From an uncultured Lachnospiraceae bacterium (GTDB taxonomy: Bacteria; Bacillota; Clostridia; Lachnospirales; Lachnospiraceae): a stretch of 27,241 bases of DNA. The stretch lies in contig USSP01000001.1 in NCBI GenBank assembly GCA_900557385.1, positions 1 through 27,241 on the forward strand. The letters are read 5' to 3'. Position 1 is the first letter of the stretch. Each line of letters opens with the position of its first letter. Under the pieces are notes generated by a model. That model worked only from the letters and a program-made list of their open reading frames with translations. It made no database searches and was not told the DNA's origin. The translations under genes were made by a program, and so were the position numbers. Below, one piece after another: positions 15,181 through 23,716 of this stretch.

Positions 15181-16353
15181 ATGAATTTTATGGCAGCAGT
15201 CATTACCGTTTTTCTGATTAGTATAACCAACCAGTTTTTGACCTCCGTATTGGGGGTGTATTTTACAGACATCAATTGTTCTGTACTGGGGGCAGGATTA
15301 CATCTCAGCGTATTTGCCATCGGAACCTTAACCGGGAAATTGCTTTTGTTGATTTGTCCACCGGTTCCTTCCCGGAATCTTGTCACACTGGGCATGGGAA
15401 TTACGATTCTGGCGTGTGTGGGGTATCTGTTCGGAGGTATCTATCACCCTGTCTTTTCTGTTGCCGTATGGGTGTCTTTGTGCAGAGCAACACAGGGAAT
15501 AGGCTTCAGCCTTGCAAGTTCTGCATCACCCTCTCTTCTGACCAATTGGGGGGAAGGAAAATTAGCCAGAAAGGTCAGCAGCTATGGAATGGCGACAACG
15601 TTTGCGGCGTTGATTGGAAATCCCATTGCTCTGCAGATATACGGAAACATGACGAAGCAGAGGGCATTTCTATTGATATGTATTTTGATTTTGTCAAGTT
15701 CCGCTGTGGCTTGCCTTTTATGTCCGAAAACCGAAGACAGAGTAAATACCTATGAGGGCCTTTTCCGGAAAACACCACCTGAAACAAAGCAGAACGCTAC
15801 ACGCTGTGTAGGTATTGTATTCCTATTCTTTTTATGCTCTCAGATTTTGACCAGTATTTTTAATACATTGATACCTGTTTATACGAACCAGATGGGGCGA
15901 TTGGAACTGGCATCTGTTTTTATGGTAACAACGACGGTAGTGGCATTGCTGATCCGCATTATGATTCCCTCCCTCTTACAGAAAACAGGGAGTAAAAAAG
16001 CCATACTTATCGGGTCTGGATTGTATATAATCGGAGTTTGCTGCTGCGTATTTCCCTTTTTGCAGAATGTCGGGGTAAAAATCGTATTTGGCGGCATTTT
16101 CAGTGGTCTGGCAAATGGCATTTTGATGAGTGTATTTCACATTGAGATGTTAGGGAATGTTTCCAGGAATGCATATGCGAAAGTCAATATTATTTATCTT
16201 CTTGCCATTGATTTTTCTATGATTCTATCAGGAACCTTCTGGTCATCGGTGGTCAATCACTTTGGAATCAGGGAAGCTTTTTACATAGCAGCAGGTCTCA
16301 TGCTGCTGTTCGCAATCAGTTGCGGCATGAAAAAACACCGGGGCAATCTATAA
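15181..16353 (+). CDS. Major facilitator superfamily transporter in the LacI module
   Basis: This 390-residue protein has about 12 hydrophobic helices. The start may be ATG 15181 or, with better spacing to AGGGAGAA, ATG 15190. The loop motif after the second helix is weak (ICPPVPSRNLVTLG instead of the usual G-x-x-x-D-R pattern), so the family is assigned mainly from topology and the paired six-helix layout. It follows the LacI gene with no gap for a promoter and is almost certainly co-transcribed with it. Uptake of the hydrolase product or substrate is a reasonable inference. Unlike the other MFS gene in this window, it is on the plus strand with its regulator. Confidence 0.8.
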   Translation: MNFMAAVITVFLISITNQFLTSVLGVYFTDINCSVLGAGLHLSVFAIGTLTGKLLLLICPPVPSRNLVTLGMGITILACVGYLFGGIYHPVFSVAVWVSLCRATQGIGFSLASSASPSLLTNWGEGKLARKVSSYGMATTFAALIGNPIALQIYGNMTKQRAFLLICILILSSSAVACLLCPKTEDRVNTYEGLFRKTPPETKQNATRCVGIVFLFFLCSQILTSIFNTLIPVYTNQMGRLELASVFMVTTTVVALLIRIMIPSLLQKTGSKKAILIGSGLYIIGVCCCVFPFLQNVGVKIVFGGIFSGLANGILMSVFHIEMLGNVSRNAYAKVNIIYLLAIDFSMILSGTFWSSVVNHFGIREAFYIAAGLMLLFAISCGMKKHRGNL

Positions 16354-16370
16354 TTTTTTGCATCCCCGGT
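16337..16370 (+). terminator. Weak terminator-like hairpin at the end of the MFS gene
   Basis: ACCGGGG (16337-16343) and CCCCGGT (16364-16370) form a 7-bp GC-rich stem across a long loop that includes the stop codon, followed by ATAAATTTTA. The long loop makes it uncertain. Confidence 0.4.
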
Positions 16371-16456
16371 ATAAATTTTAGTATGATTTTTTGTATTTCA
16401 GATGTAAACTAAAATAGTAAGGCTATACACGAATACATCTTTGAAAGAGCAAAAGA

Positions 16457-18049
16457 ATGGAACTATTAAAATTAGTAATTGTAGACGATGAACCCATTTT
16501 GTTAAAAGGGTTAATGGATACTTATGAATGGGACAAAATGGGCTTCCAGGTAGTGGGAACAGCCCAGAGCGGAGAACAGGCGCTGAAGGTGATCAGAGAC
16601 AAAAATCCGGATGTGGTTCTCACGGACATTCGTATGAAACAAATGACCGGACTCCAGATGATGGAAGAGGTGCAAAAGACCCAGAAGGACTGCATTTTTA
16701 TCGTGCTTAGCGCCTACCGGGATTTTTCCTATGCGAAACAGGCATGTAATCTGGGAGCCTTTGCCTATCTGCTGAAGCCCATTGAGGACGAACAGCTGCA
16801 GGAAACCATGGAAAGTGCCTACAAAGCCTGCATGGAAAAAAAGAAAAACACAGAGAAATACGAGAACTGGGAGAGAATTGTAAAAGAAGACTCTGTCAGT
16901 TTTCTTGAGGTTGTGGTACAGAAATACCTTCAGGAACAGATTCCCTTTGAAAAAATGCAGGAAGTCTTTGACACGGTGGGACAGATTGTGGAACCGGCAG
17001 ACCGCTTCATTACCGTGGATGCGGATATCGACATTGCCTACAAGATCACCAATGCCCTGGAATATGAGGCATCCCGCTTTGTTCTGAAGAAATTTCTGGA
17101 GGAAGAACTGGGAAGCCGCTACTTTTTCTGGCATTTTCCCAATGAGGAAGGCTCTTCCATTTTTATCGTAAAAACAAAGGATAATGCTACTGTTCGGGAA
17201 TTGAAACATCTGTTAGAGCAGGCAAAGGAAGAGCAGAAAAGCCCTATTGTGGCATCTATTTCCAAGCCATATAAAGGTCTGGTCGGAATCCGCCGAAGCT
17301 ATGAAGAGGCAGTGAAGCTTTTTGAACTTGCCAGTGTGACCGGTGGTGGCACCTTTACCATCCGAGAGGAATTGGGAGAACAGGGGGAGAAAAATTACTC
17401 CGCGGAGGAGGAACTTCAGATCTTTGGTGCACTGCGGAAAAATGACGAGGAAGCCTTGAAGGAAGCCTTTGTCCGGTTTATCTATGCCTTGCCGGATGAT
17501 GAGGATGCCCAGCGCCAGAAGATGCATGCCATCATGCTGCGTGCAGAGGTCACTATTGAGGACTCTTACGGCATGACGGTGGAATTAAAGCGTCAGTTCC
17601 AGAACTACTATTCTAATATGCAGAATCTGAATGCCTCCAAAGAAGTGGATGTGTGTTATAAGATTCTTTGCAGAGCCATTGAAATCCGCAGTGAATATGC
17701 ATCGAATCATGAGACGAAAGGGAATAAAGAATATATGGGAGATGCAGTTGCCTATATTGAGGAGCACCTGCGGGAGGAAGATCTTTCCATTGTTTCTGTG
17801 GCAACCCATGTATATTTAAACCCAGTCTATTTCGGCAGAGTTTTTAAGGAAACCTTCCACATGTCCTTTAAGAAATACCTCTTACAGTGCCGAATGGAAA
17901 AGGCAAAGAAGCTTCTGGAAGGCAATACGGAGAGCATCGGAAGCATCTGTGATCAGATCGGAATCAGCAATCCTTCCTATTTCGCCCATCTGTTTAAGGA
18001 ATATACAGGGAAGCTCCCCAGTGAATACAAGAAGGAATTTGACACATGA
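16457..18049 (+). CDS. YesN-type response regulator with AraC-type DNA-binding domain
   Basis: This 530-residue cytoplasmic response regulator has a receiver domain at residues 1-120 with the acidic pair D10/D11, phospho-acceptor D57 (VVLTDIRM), S85 and K107 (LLKP). A ~280-residue middle region, typical of the YesN group, follows. The C-terminal AraC-type domain begins near 425 (AVAYIEEHLREEDLSIVSVATHVYLNPVYFGRVFKETFHMSFKKYLL...SIGSICDQIGISNPSYFAHLFKEYTGKLPSEYK) and is complete. The ATG at 16457 has only a weak site (AAAGAGC). Its stop overlaps the histidine kinase start by 4 bases (ATGA), so the two are made together. Such pairs control sugar uptake operons in clostridia; the mgl genes downstream are the natural target, with the caveat about the junction in the kinase. 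Confidence 0.92.
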   Translation: MELLKLVIVDDEPILLKGLMDTYEWDKMGFQVVGTAQSGEQALKVIRDKNPDVVLTDIRMKQMTGLQMMEEVQKTQKDCIFIVLSAYRDFSYAKQACNLGAFAYLLKPIEDEQLQETMESAYKACMEKKKNTEKYENWERIVKEDSVSFLEVVVQKYLQEQIPFEKMQEVFDTVGQIVEPADRFITVDADIDIAYKITNALEYEASRFVLKKFLEEELGSRYFFWHFPNEEGSSIFIVKTKDNATVRELKHLLEQAKEEQKSPIVASISKPYKGLVGIRRSYEEAVKLFELASVTGGGTFTIREELGEQGEKNYSAEEELQIFGALRKNDEEALKEAFVRFIYALPDDEDAQRQKMHAIMLRAEVTIEDSYGMTVELKRQFQNYYSNMQNLNASKEVDVCYKILCRAIEIRSEYASNHETKGNKEYMGDAVAYIEEHLREEDLSIVSVATHVYLNPVYFGRVFKETFHMSFKKYLLQCRMEKAKKLLEGNTESIGSICDQIGISNPSYFAHLFKEYTGKLPSEYKKEFDT

Positions 18050-19794
18050 TTAAGAAAGGCTCAGGATTTCAACGGAAATATTTAAGATACACCATCGGAC
18101 TTTTATTGCTGGCATTGCTTTTGTCCAGTCTGGGTGTCTGGTTTTATATGCGGCAAAACATGATGCGGATTGTGACAGATCAGTATGCGTTTCTGAATGA
18201 AAAGACAGGAATTGCATTGGATAATCTTTATCAGGAATCGGATAAAGTGCTGGAGGAGTGTATCCTGGATGATACCGTACAGCAGAGTCTGAAAGCAAGA
18301 CCACTGGAGGAAGTGGATAAGAATTCCTTGAAAAAATACTTCGCTTATGTAAACCTGAACTATGTATCGGAATACTGCTATGTAGACAATAAGCAGAATC
18401 TTTACACCCGTTCCTATTCCAAAATCCCGTATTCCAGTTTTCAGGAAAGCGGGTTGCTGGACAAACTGGGGCATTCTTATGCGGATACCCAGTGGTTTGT
18501 GACGGAGGATACGCTCTTCGGAACCGGTGAGAAAGCTCTTTTTATCGGCAGAAAGGTACACAGTCTGGATTATGCCCACAGACCCGGTTACCTTTTCCTG
18601 AAAATGGGAGATGGCTTTCTGGATAGCCTGAAAGAAGACAATGACTTCTTTAACCAGACGGTAGCCATCGGTGTCATGGATCAGGATGGTGACATTTGTG
18701 CTTCCTGGTACCCCACCTCCTTTTCTGTGGGAGACGATACAGAGGAATTGCTGAGACAGTACAGCCGGGAGGAAAAAAGCGGCGTAGTGGTACGCAGCGA
18801 GAAGGTGCCGGACGGCATGCTTTCCCTGTACAAGCAGGAACAGACCGGGTTTTGCGTGTTTACCATTGTACCGAACCAGGTACTCAGCCGGGGCACGGGA
18901 CAGATTTTGTATGTGTTGCTGGGTATTTACCTGTTAGTCATTCTTTTTGCAGTAATGCTTAGTGTTTACTTTTCTAACCGGATTACGAAGCCGATCAAGG
19001 TGATCAACCAGGCGATGACAGAGTTTGACGGTAATGACTTTTCCAATGAGGTACACTTAAATACCCACACAGAACTGGACCAGATCGGAAACGCCTACAA
19101 TAAGATGCTGTCCAATATCAAAAACCTGCTGGAAGAGATCAAGGATCAGCAAAAGGAACTGCGAACCAGTGAGCTGAATATGCTCATCAGCCAGATTAAC
19201 CCTCATTTTCTTTATAATACGCTTGATTCAATTCAATGGATGTGTGAGCAGGACAACAGCAAGGACGCAGTCAAAATGGTGGGTGCGCTTGCAAAGCTTT
19301 TCAGAATAAGCATAAGCCACGGCAATGAATTTATAACAATAAGCGACGAACTCAAGCACGCCGAAAGCTATCTTATTATTCAAAGCTACAGATACAAAAA
19401 CCAATTTACCTATTCATTTGATATTGACAAAAGCGTTTTGGGCTATATGTGCAACAAAATTACAATTCAACCGTTTATTGAAAATGCAATTTATCACGGG
19501 CTTGACCGAATGGTTGACGAGGGCGAAATCAAAATTATTGTCCGTCGCCAAGGCAAGGATATTGTAATAATCGTTAAGGATAACGGACTGGGAATGACGC
19601 AGGAGCAATGCCGAACCATTCTTCAAAAGGATAGAAGCGACTCAAAAGGTATCGGTGTTAAGAATGTAAATGACCGACTGAAAATATATTTCGGAGAGGA
19701 ATACGGAATTACGATTGAAAGCGAGCTTGACGTCGGCACAACCGTAACGATTAAAATTCCGAAGATTGAGAAAGGACAAGAACATGAATATTAA
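18046..19794 (+). CDS. YesM-type sensor histidine kinase, mosaic in codon use
   Basis: This 582-residue membrane kinase has a first helix at about 14-34 and an extracellular sensor region of ~250 residues. A second helix lies at about 286-308 and leads into a HAMP domain (RITKPIKVINQAMTEFDGNDF). The His_kinase motif LISQINPHFLYNTLDSI carries phospho-acceptor His387, and a HATPase domain follows with the N-box PFIENAIYHG, DNGLGM and GIGVKNVNDRL. The protein is complete and in frame. By hand count, residues 1-385 contain no ATA codon, 18 CAG against 3 CAA and about 24 CTG against 9 CTT. From residue 386 on there are 6 ATA, 2 CAG against 8 CAA and 2 CTG against 8 CTT. The change falls at the conserved HFLYNTLD motif. 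The sensing half and the catalytic half therefore seem to come from different lineages, by recombination or by misassembly. Confidence 0.9.
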   Translation: MIKKGSGFQRKYLRYTIGLLLLALLLSSLGVWFYMRQNMMRIVTDQYAFLNEKTGIALDNLYQESDKVLEECILDDTVQQSLKARPLEEVDKNSLKKYFAYVNLNYVSEYCYVDNKQNLYTRSYSKIPYSSFQESGLLDKLGHSYADTQWFVTEDTLFGTGEKALFIGRKVHSLDYAHRPGYLFLKMGDGFLDSLKEDNDFFNQTVAIGVMDQDGDICASWYPTSFSVGDDTEELLRQYSREEKSGVVVRSEKVPDGMLSLYKQEQTGFCVFTIVPNQVLSRGTGQILYVLLGIYLLVILFAVMLSVYFSNRITKPIKVINQAMTEFDGNDFSNEVHLNTHTELDQIGNAYNKMLSNIKNLLEEIKDQQKELRTSELNMLISQINPHFLYNTLDSIQWMCEQDNSKDAVKMVGALAKLFRISISHGNEFITISDELKHAESYLIIQSYRYKNQFTYSFDIDKSVLGYMCNKITIQPFIENAIYHGLDRMVDEGEIKIIVRRQGKDIVIIVKDNGLGMTQEQCRTILQKDRSDSKGIGVKNVNDRLKIYFGEEYGITIESELDVGTTVTIKIPKIEKGQEHEY

Positions 19795-20773
19795 AAAAGC
19801 GACTGCCTTGCTCACTCTTACTTTTTTTCTTATTGCAGTCCTGTTTGGCTGTGCAAAAGGCGCAGAATTTGACAACAAAAGCAACAATATTGCAATAATA
19901 ACAAAAGGCAGTGACTCAACTTTTTGGAACGATATGAAAAACGGGGCGTTGTCTGCGGCAACCGAATACAATGTAAACGTTACATTTGAAGGCCCTGAAA
20001 ACGAAGAGGATTACAACGCCCAAAACAAAATGATTGAAAACGCAGTTTCAAACAATGTAGGCGTCATAATTCTTTCAGCGATAGATTTTGAAAAAAATGC
20101 CGATGCCGTTCAAAAAGCCATTAACAGCGGAATTAAGGTAATCACGGTTGACAGCGACGTTGATGTAAACGATAAGGAGCTTTTTGTGGGTACAAACAAT
20201 ATTGAAGCCGGAAAAAAAGCGGCAAAGCAAGCAGTCGATTTGTGCAACGAGCAAAAGTCTATTAATATAGGTATAGTAAATTACGGCGCAAATACCGAAA
20301 ACGGCAAACAGCGATTAAAAGGATTTACCGATTATATAAGCAAAATAGATAATGCAAAAATTGTTGATACGGTTAATGTTGAATCAAACAAAGAAAGTGC
20401 AACCGCCGGTGCAAAAAAGCTATTGAAAAAGCACAAGCAAATCAATGTGCTGATAGGCTTCAACGAATGGTCAACCATCGGGGTGGCGTATGCAATAAAG
20501 GAATTAAATTTGAACAACAAGGTTTTCGGCATAGGCTTTGACAGCAATGTTAACTGCGTAAATATGCTTGAAAGCGGAGAGATAGATACACTGATTGTTC
20601 AAAATCCTTTTTCTATGGGTTACACTTCGGTTTCAAAAGCGTCTGAAATACTGTCGGGCAAAAAATCGCAAACAAGCACAATTGAAACCGATACCTATGT
20701 TGTAACTCGAAAAAATATGTTTTCACCTGATATTCAAAAAATACTTTTCAGCTTTAGCGAAAGCAGTAATTAA
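19784..20773 (+). CDS. Sugar-binding lipoprotein (periplasmic-binding protein type I), two-component-linked
   Basis: The start is ATG 19784, after GAAAGGAC and inside the last codons of the kinase gene (11-base overlap), giving 329 residues. The lipoprotein signal MNIKKATALLTLTFFLIAVLFGC has an LFGC lipobox. The mature part is a LacI-like sugar-binding fold: NIAIITKGSDSTFWNDMKNGALSAA, NNVGVIILSAIDF, GIKVITVDSDV, LFVGTNNIEAGKKAA and VFGIGFDSNVNCVNMLESGEIDTLIVQNP. It belongs to the ribose/galactose-binding group. Because it is coupled to the kinase and separated from mglB by a terminator, it may feed the sensor rather than the importer. The ligand is unknown; a sugar is expected. Confidence 0.88.
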   Translation: MNIKKATALLTLTFFLIAVLFGCAKGAEFDNKSNNIAIITKGSDSTFWNDMKNGALSAATEYNVNVTFEGPENEEDYNAQNKMIENAVSNNVGVIILSAIDFEKNADAVQKAINSGIKVITVDSDVDVNDKELFVGTNNIEAGKKAAKQAVDLCNEQKSINIGIVNYGANTENGKQRLKGFTDYISKIDNAKIVDTVNVESNKESATAGAKKLLKKHKQINVLIGFNEWSTIGVAYAIKELNLNNKVFGIGFDSNVNCVNMLESGEIDTLIVQNPFSMGYTSVSKASEILSGKKSQTSTIETDTYVVTRKNMFSPDIQKILFSFSESSN

Positions 20774-20784
20774 CAAATATTCAA

Positions 20785-20828
20785 AACGGCTTTGACGGTC
20801 AATTTTGGCTTGTCAAAGCCGTTTTTTA
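20785..20828 (+). terminator. Rho-independent terminator between the sensor genes and mglB
   Basis: The 12-bp perfect stem AACGGCTTTGAC (20785-20796) / GTCAAAGCCGTT (20812-20823) ends in a T-run at 20822-20827. It separates the two-component/lipoprotein unit from the mgl operon. Confidence 0.9.
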
Positions 20829-20905
20829 TGCTTTTTGGGTAGTAATTTTAACATAATAAATCATAAATATCGTAATTTTTTATACACTTTGAATAAAAAA
20901 TCACA

Positions 20906-20934
20906 TTCAATTTTAAATCTACCAAAGATATAAT
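20906..20934 (+). promoter_or_regulatory. Probable mgl promoter
   Basis: TTCAAT (20906-20911), a 17-base spacer and a perfect TATAAT (20929-20934). The poor -35 box fits a promoter that needs an activator such as the upstream YesN-type regulator (inference). Confidence 0.5.
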
Positions 20935-20980
20935 AAAGACACACAATGACTTAACGAAAAATTTTAAGGAGGTAATCTTT

Positions 20981-22090
20981 ATGAAAAAGATGAAAAAGTT
21001 ATTGGCATTATTATTAGCAGTAGTAATGGTAGTAGGTTTTGCAGCTTGTTCTTCAAAAAAGGATGGCGGCGGCACAACAAAGGCGGCTTCGTCTGCCAAA
21101 GGTGAGATATCGGTATTCTATTACACCTTCAGCGACGCATACATTTCAACCGTTCGTTCATCAATGGATAAAATCTTGAAAGACGGCGGCTACACCTATA
21201 ACGATTACGACGCAAACGGCAACCAGACAACACAGACCGAGCAGGTTCAAACAGCACTTGCAAAAGGCTCATCAATGCTTATTGTCAATGTAGTTGACAC
21301 AGGCTCAAATGACGCAGCTCAAAACATTGTCAATCTTGCAAAGGCTAAAAACGTTCCTGTAATCTTCTTTAACCGTTCTGTTGACCAGTCGGTTATTGAA
21401 AGCTATGAAAAGTGCGTATTCGTAGGAACAGACTACGAGCAGGCAGGTCACATGCAGGGTAAGATGATTGGCGAATACCTTGTAAACAACTATGACAAGC
21501 TCGACCTTAACGGCGACGGCAAAATCAGCTATGTAATGTTCAAGGGTCAAGAGGGCAATATGGAAGCAATCGCACGTACAAAGTACGGCGTTGAGGACGC
21601 TAACAAGGTTCTTGAAAAAGCAGGCAAGCCTGACCTTGAGTTCTATGATGCAGCTAACAAGAACAAATATCTTGTTGACCAGGACGGCTTATGGTCATCA
21701 GCAGCAGCTACAAACTATATGAGCACAGCTCTTGCTCAGTACACAGAAGCAAACAAAAATATGATTGAACTTGTAATTGCCAACAACGACGAAATGGCAC
21801 TCGGCGCAGTATCTGCTCTTCAAACAGCAGGCTACAACAAGGATGGCAAAAAGGTTATTCCTGTATTCGGTGTTGATGCAACAGACGCAGCTAAATCAGC
21901 TATCAAGTCAGGCTCAATGATTGGTACAATCAAGCAAGACGCACAGGGTATGGCTACAGCAATCACAACAATTATGGGCAATTACCTCAACGGTGCAAAT
22001 GCACTTGACAGTATTGACACTGCAAACGTAGTAGGCACTTGGAGAGTAAATATTCCTTATTCGGCTTACACAGCAGATTCAGAAAAATAA
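20981..22090 (+). CDS. mglB: Galactose/methyl-galactoside ABC transporter substrate-binding lipoprotein MglB
   Basis: This 369-residue lipoprotein has AAGGAGGT 7 bases before its ATG. The signal peptide ends in the lipobox GFAAC (MKKMKKLLALLLAVVMVVGFAAC), followed by a Gly/Ser/Thr-rich linker. The mature protein matches the galactose-binding protein group. DLNGDGKISYVMFKGQEG (~168-185) is the EF-hand-like calcium loop that marks MglB rather than RbsB; sugar-contact segments include VIFFNRS, VIANNDEMALGAV, VFGVDATDAAKSAIKSGSMIGT and a WRVNIPY end. It captures sugar at the outer membrane face and delivers it to MglC/MglA. It is the first gene of the mgl operon, and an intercistronic hairpin follows. 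The substrate class (galactose or glucose-like hexoses) is inferred from the family. Confidence 0.95.
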   Translation: MKKMKKLLALLLAVVMVVGFAACSSKKDGGGTTKAASSAKGEISVFYYTFSDAYISTVRSSMDKILKDGGYTYNDYDANGNQTTQTEQVQTALAKGSSMLIVNVVDTGSNDAAQNIVNLAKAKNVPVIFFNRSVDQSVIESYEKCVFVGTDYEQAGHMQGKMIGEYLVNNYDKLDLNGDGKISYVMFKGQEGNMEAIARTKYGVEDANKVLEKAGKPDLEFYDAANKNKYLVDQDGLWSSAAATNYMSTALAQYTEANKNMIELVIANNDEMALGAVSALQTAGYNKDGKKVIPVFGVDATDAAKSAIKSGSMIGTIKQDAQGMATAITTIMGNYLNGANALDSIDTANVVGTWRVNIPYSAYTADSEK

Positions 22091-22110
22091 TATAAATTAA
22101 CTTCACAAAA

Positions 22111-22139
22111 TACGGTTGGGGCTTTTTGCCTCAACCGTA
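22111..22139 (+). other. Intercistronic hairpin between mglB and mglA
   Basis: The 12-bp stem TACGGTTGGGGC (22111-22122) / GCCTCAACCGTA (22128-22139) has one G-T pair and a TTTTT loop, without a T-run after it. Such hairpins often stabilise the binding-protein part of the message or attenuate read-through, giving more binding protein than ATPase. Confidence 0.65.
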
Positions 22140-22167
22140 CTATTCAAAGCAGATAGGAGAGATAAAT

Positions 22168-23703
22168 ATGCAAAACAATATAAATAAATCCGTTTCTGCG
22201 ACTGACAAAGATATATTGTTAAAAATGGTTGATATAGAAAAGACTTTCCCGGGTGTCAAAGCGCTTGACCATGCACAGTTGACGGTCAAAAAAGGAACAG
22301 TTCATGCACTTATGGGTGAAAACGGCGCCGGTAAATCAACACTTATGAAATGTCTTTTCGGTGTTTACAGCAAAGACAACGGTCACATTTATGTCGATGG
22401 AAAAGAGGTTAATTACAAAAACAGTAAGGAAGCCCTTGAAAACGGTGTTGCAATGGTACATCAGGAGCTCAACCAAGCGCTCAAGCGTAATGTTATGGAC
22501 AATATGTGGCTCGGCAGATTTCCAAAGGTTTCAAAATATCTTCCTTTCACAAGTGAAAAGAAAATGTATGACGAAACAATGAAGGTTTTTAAAGACCTCG
22601 AAATAAACGTTGACCCGAAAGCCGTAATGAGCACAATGTCGGTTTCGCAAAGGCAAATGGTTGAAATTGCTAAAGCTGTTTCCTACAATTCAAAAATAAT
22701 TGTTTTTGATGAGCCAACCTCCTCGCTTACCGAGGAAGAGGTTGAACATCTTTTCCGTATTATCAATATGCTTAGGGACAGAGGCTGCGGCATTGTTTAT
22801 ATTTCTCACAAAATGGAGGAAATTTTGCGCATAAGCGACGAAGTTACAATTATGCGTGACGGCAAATGGATTGCAACAAAGGCAGCAAGTGAGCTTACTA
22901 TGGACGAAATCATTAAGCTTATGGTTGGCCGTGAACTTACAAACCGTTATCCTGAAAAAGACAATAAAATCGGCGACGTTCTTCTTAATGTCGAAAATTT
23001 AAGCGGCGAATATACAAACCTTAATAATGTTTCATTTCAGGCAAGAAGAGGAGAAATCCTTGGTGTGGCAGGGCTTGACGGCTCAGGAAGAACTGAACTA
23101 CTTGAGCAAATATTTGGAATAACCACCAAAAAAAGCGGAAAAATCACACTTGACGGCAAAGAGGTTAAAAACAGAAATCCGCACGAATCAATCAAAAACG
23201 GCTTTGCCCTTTTGACTGAGGAAAGACGTGCAACAGGTATTTTCGGAATTTTGAATATCAGAGAAAATACTACAATTTCAAGCTTAAAAAAATATCAGAC
23301 CGGTCCGTTTCTTAACAAAAAGAAAATGAAGGACACGACTGACGAATATATAAAATCCCTTAGAGTTAAAACTCCTAATCAGGAAACAAAAATCAGCTCG
23401 CTTTCAGGCGGTAATCAGCAAAAGGTTATCCTTGCAAGGTGGCTTTTGACTGACCCTACCGTGCTTCTTCTTGACGAACCGACAAGAGGTATCGACGTAG
23501 GCGCAAAATACGAAATTTATCAGCTTATTCTTGACCTTGCCAAAAAAGGCAAAACAGTCATTATGGTTTCTTCCGAAATGGCAGAGCTTTTAGGCGTATG
23601 CGATAAAATTCTTGTTATGTCGGGCGGCAGGCTCTCAGGTGAGGTTGACGCAAAGACTACTAATCAGGAAGAGATTATGACACTTGCGGCAAAATATGTA
23701 TAA
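22168..23703 (+). CDS. mglA: Galactose/methyl-galactoside ABC transporter ATPase MglA
   Basis: This 511-residue cytoplasmic ATPase has two ABC domains, the arrangement of sugar importers of the MglA/RbsA/XylG group. Domain 1 has Walker A GENGAGKST (50-58), signature SVSQRQMVEIAKA, Walker B IIVFDEPTSSL and the switch His in YISHKME. Domain 2 has a degenerate Walker A GLDGSGRTEL, signature LSGGNQQKVILARWL, Walker B VLLLDEPTRGID, and Ser in place of the switch His (VSSEMAEL), as is normal for the second half of this group. ATG 22168 is preferred, with TAGGAGA upstream; an earlier in-frame TTG lies within the hairpin. It powers import through MglC. The stop is followed after 13 bases by mglC. Confidence 0.95.
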   Translation: MQNNINKSVSATDKDILLKMVDIEKTFPGVKALDHAQLTVKKGTVHALMGENGAGKSTLMKCLFGVYSKDNGHIYVDGKEVNYKNSKEALENGVAMVHQELNQALKRNVMDNMWLGRFPKVSKYLPFTSEKKMYDETMKVFKDLEINVDPKAVMSTMSVSQRQMVEIAKAVSYNSKIIVFDEPTSSLTEEEVEHLFRIINMLRDRGCGIVYISHKMEEILRISDEVTIMRDGKWIATKAASELTMDEIIKLMVGRELTNRYPEKDNKIGDVLLNVENLSGEYTNLNNVSFQARRGEILGVAGLDGSGRTELLEQIFGITTKKSGKITLDGKEVKNRNPHESIKNGFALLTEERRATGIFGILNIRENTTISSLKKYQTGPFLNKKKMKDTTDEYIKSLRVKTPNQETKISSLSGGNQQKVILARWLLTDPTVLLLDEPTRGIDVGAKYEIYQLILDLAKKGKTVIMVSSEMAELLGVCDKILVMSGGRLSGEVDAKTTNQEEIMTLAAKYV

Positions 23704-23716
23704 GGAGGATTTCATT

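Noticed and set aside
15276..15755. 159-codon plus-strand frame inside the LacI-module MFS gene
   Set aside because: It is out of frame with a hydrophobic, well-formed MFS protein and has no binding site.
16511..17209. Long minus-strand open frame (232 codons) opposite the response regulator
   Set aside because: It mirrors the codon periodicity of the plus-strand gene, has no binding site, and its product (many Phe/His/Leu runs) is not protein-like.
20830..20980. Possible riboswitch in the mglB leader
   Set aside because: The AT-rich leader shows no conserved aptamer pattern or competing hairpins that I can identify; a plain promoter and binding site explain it.
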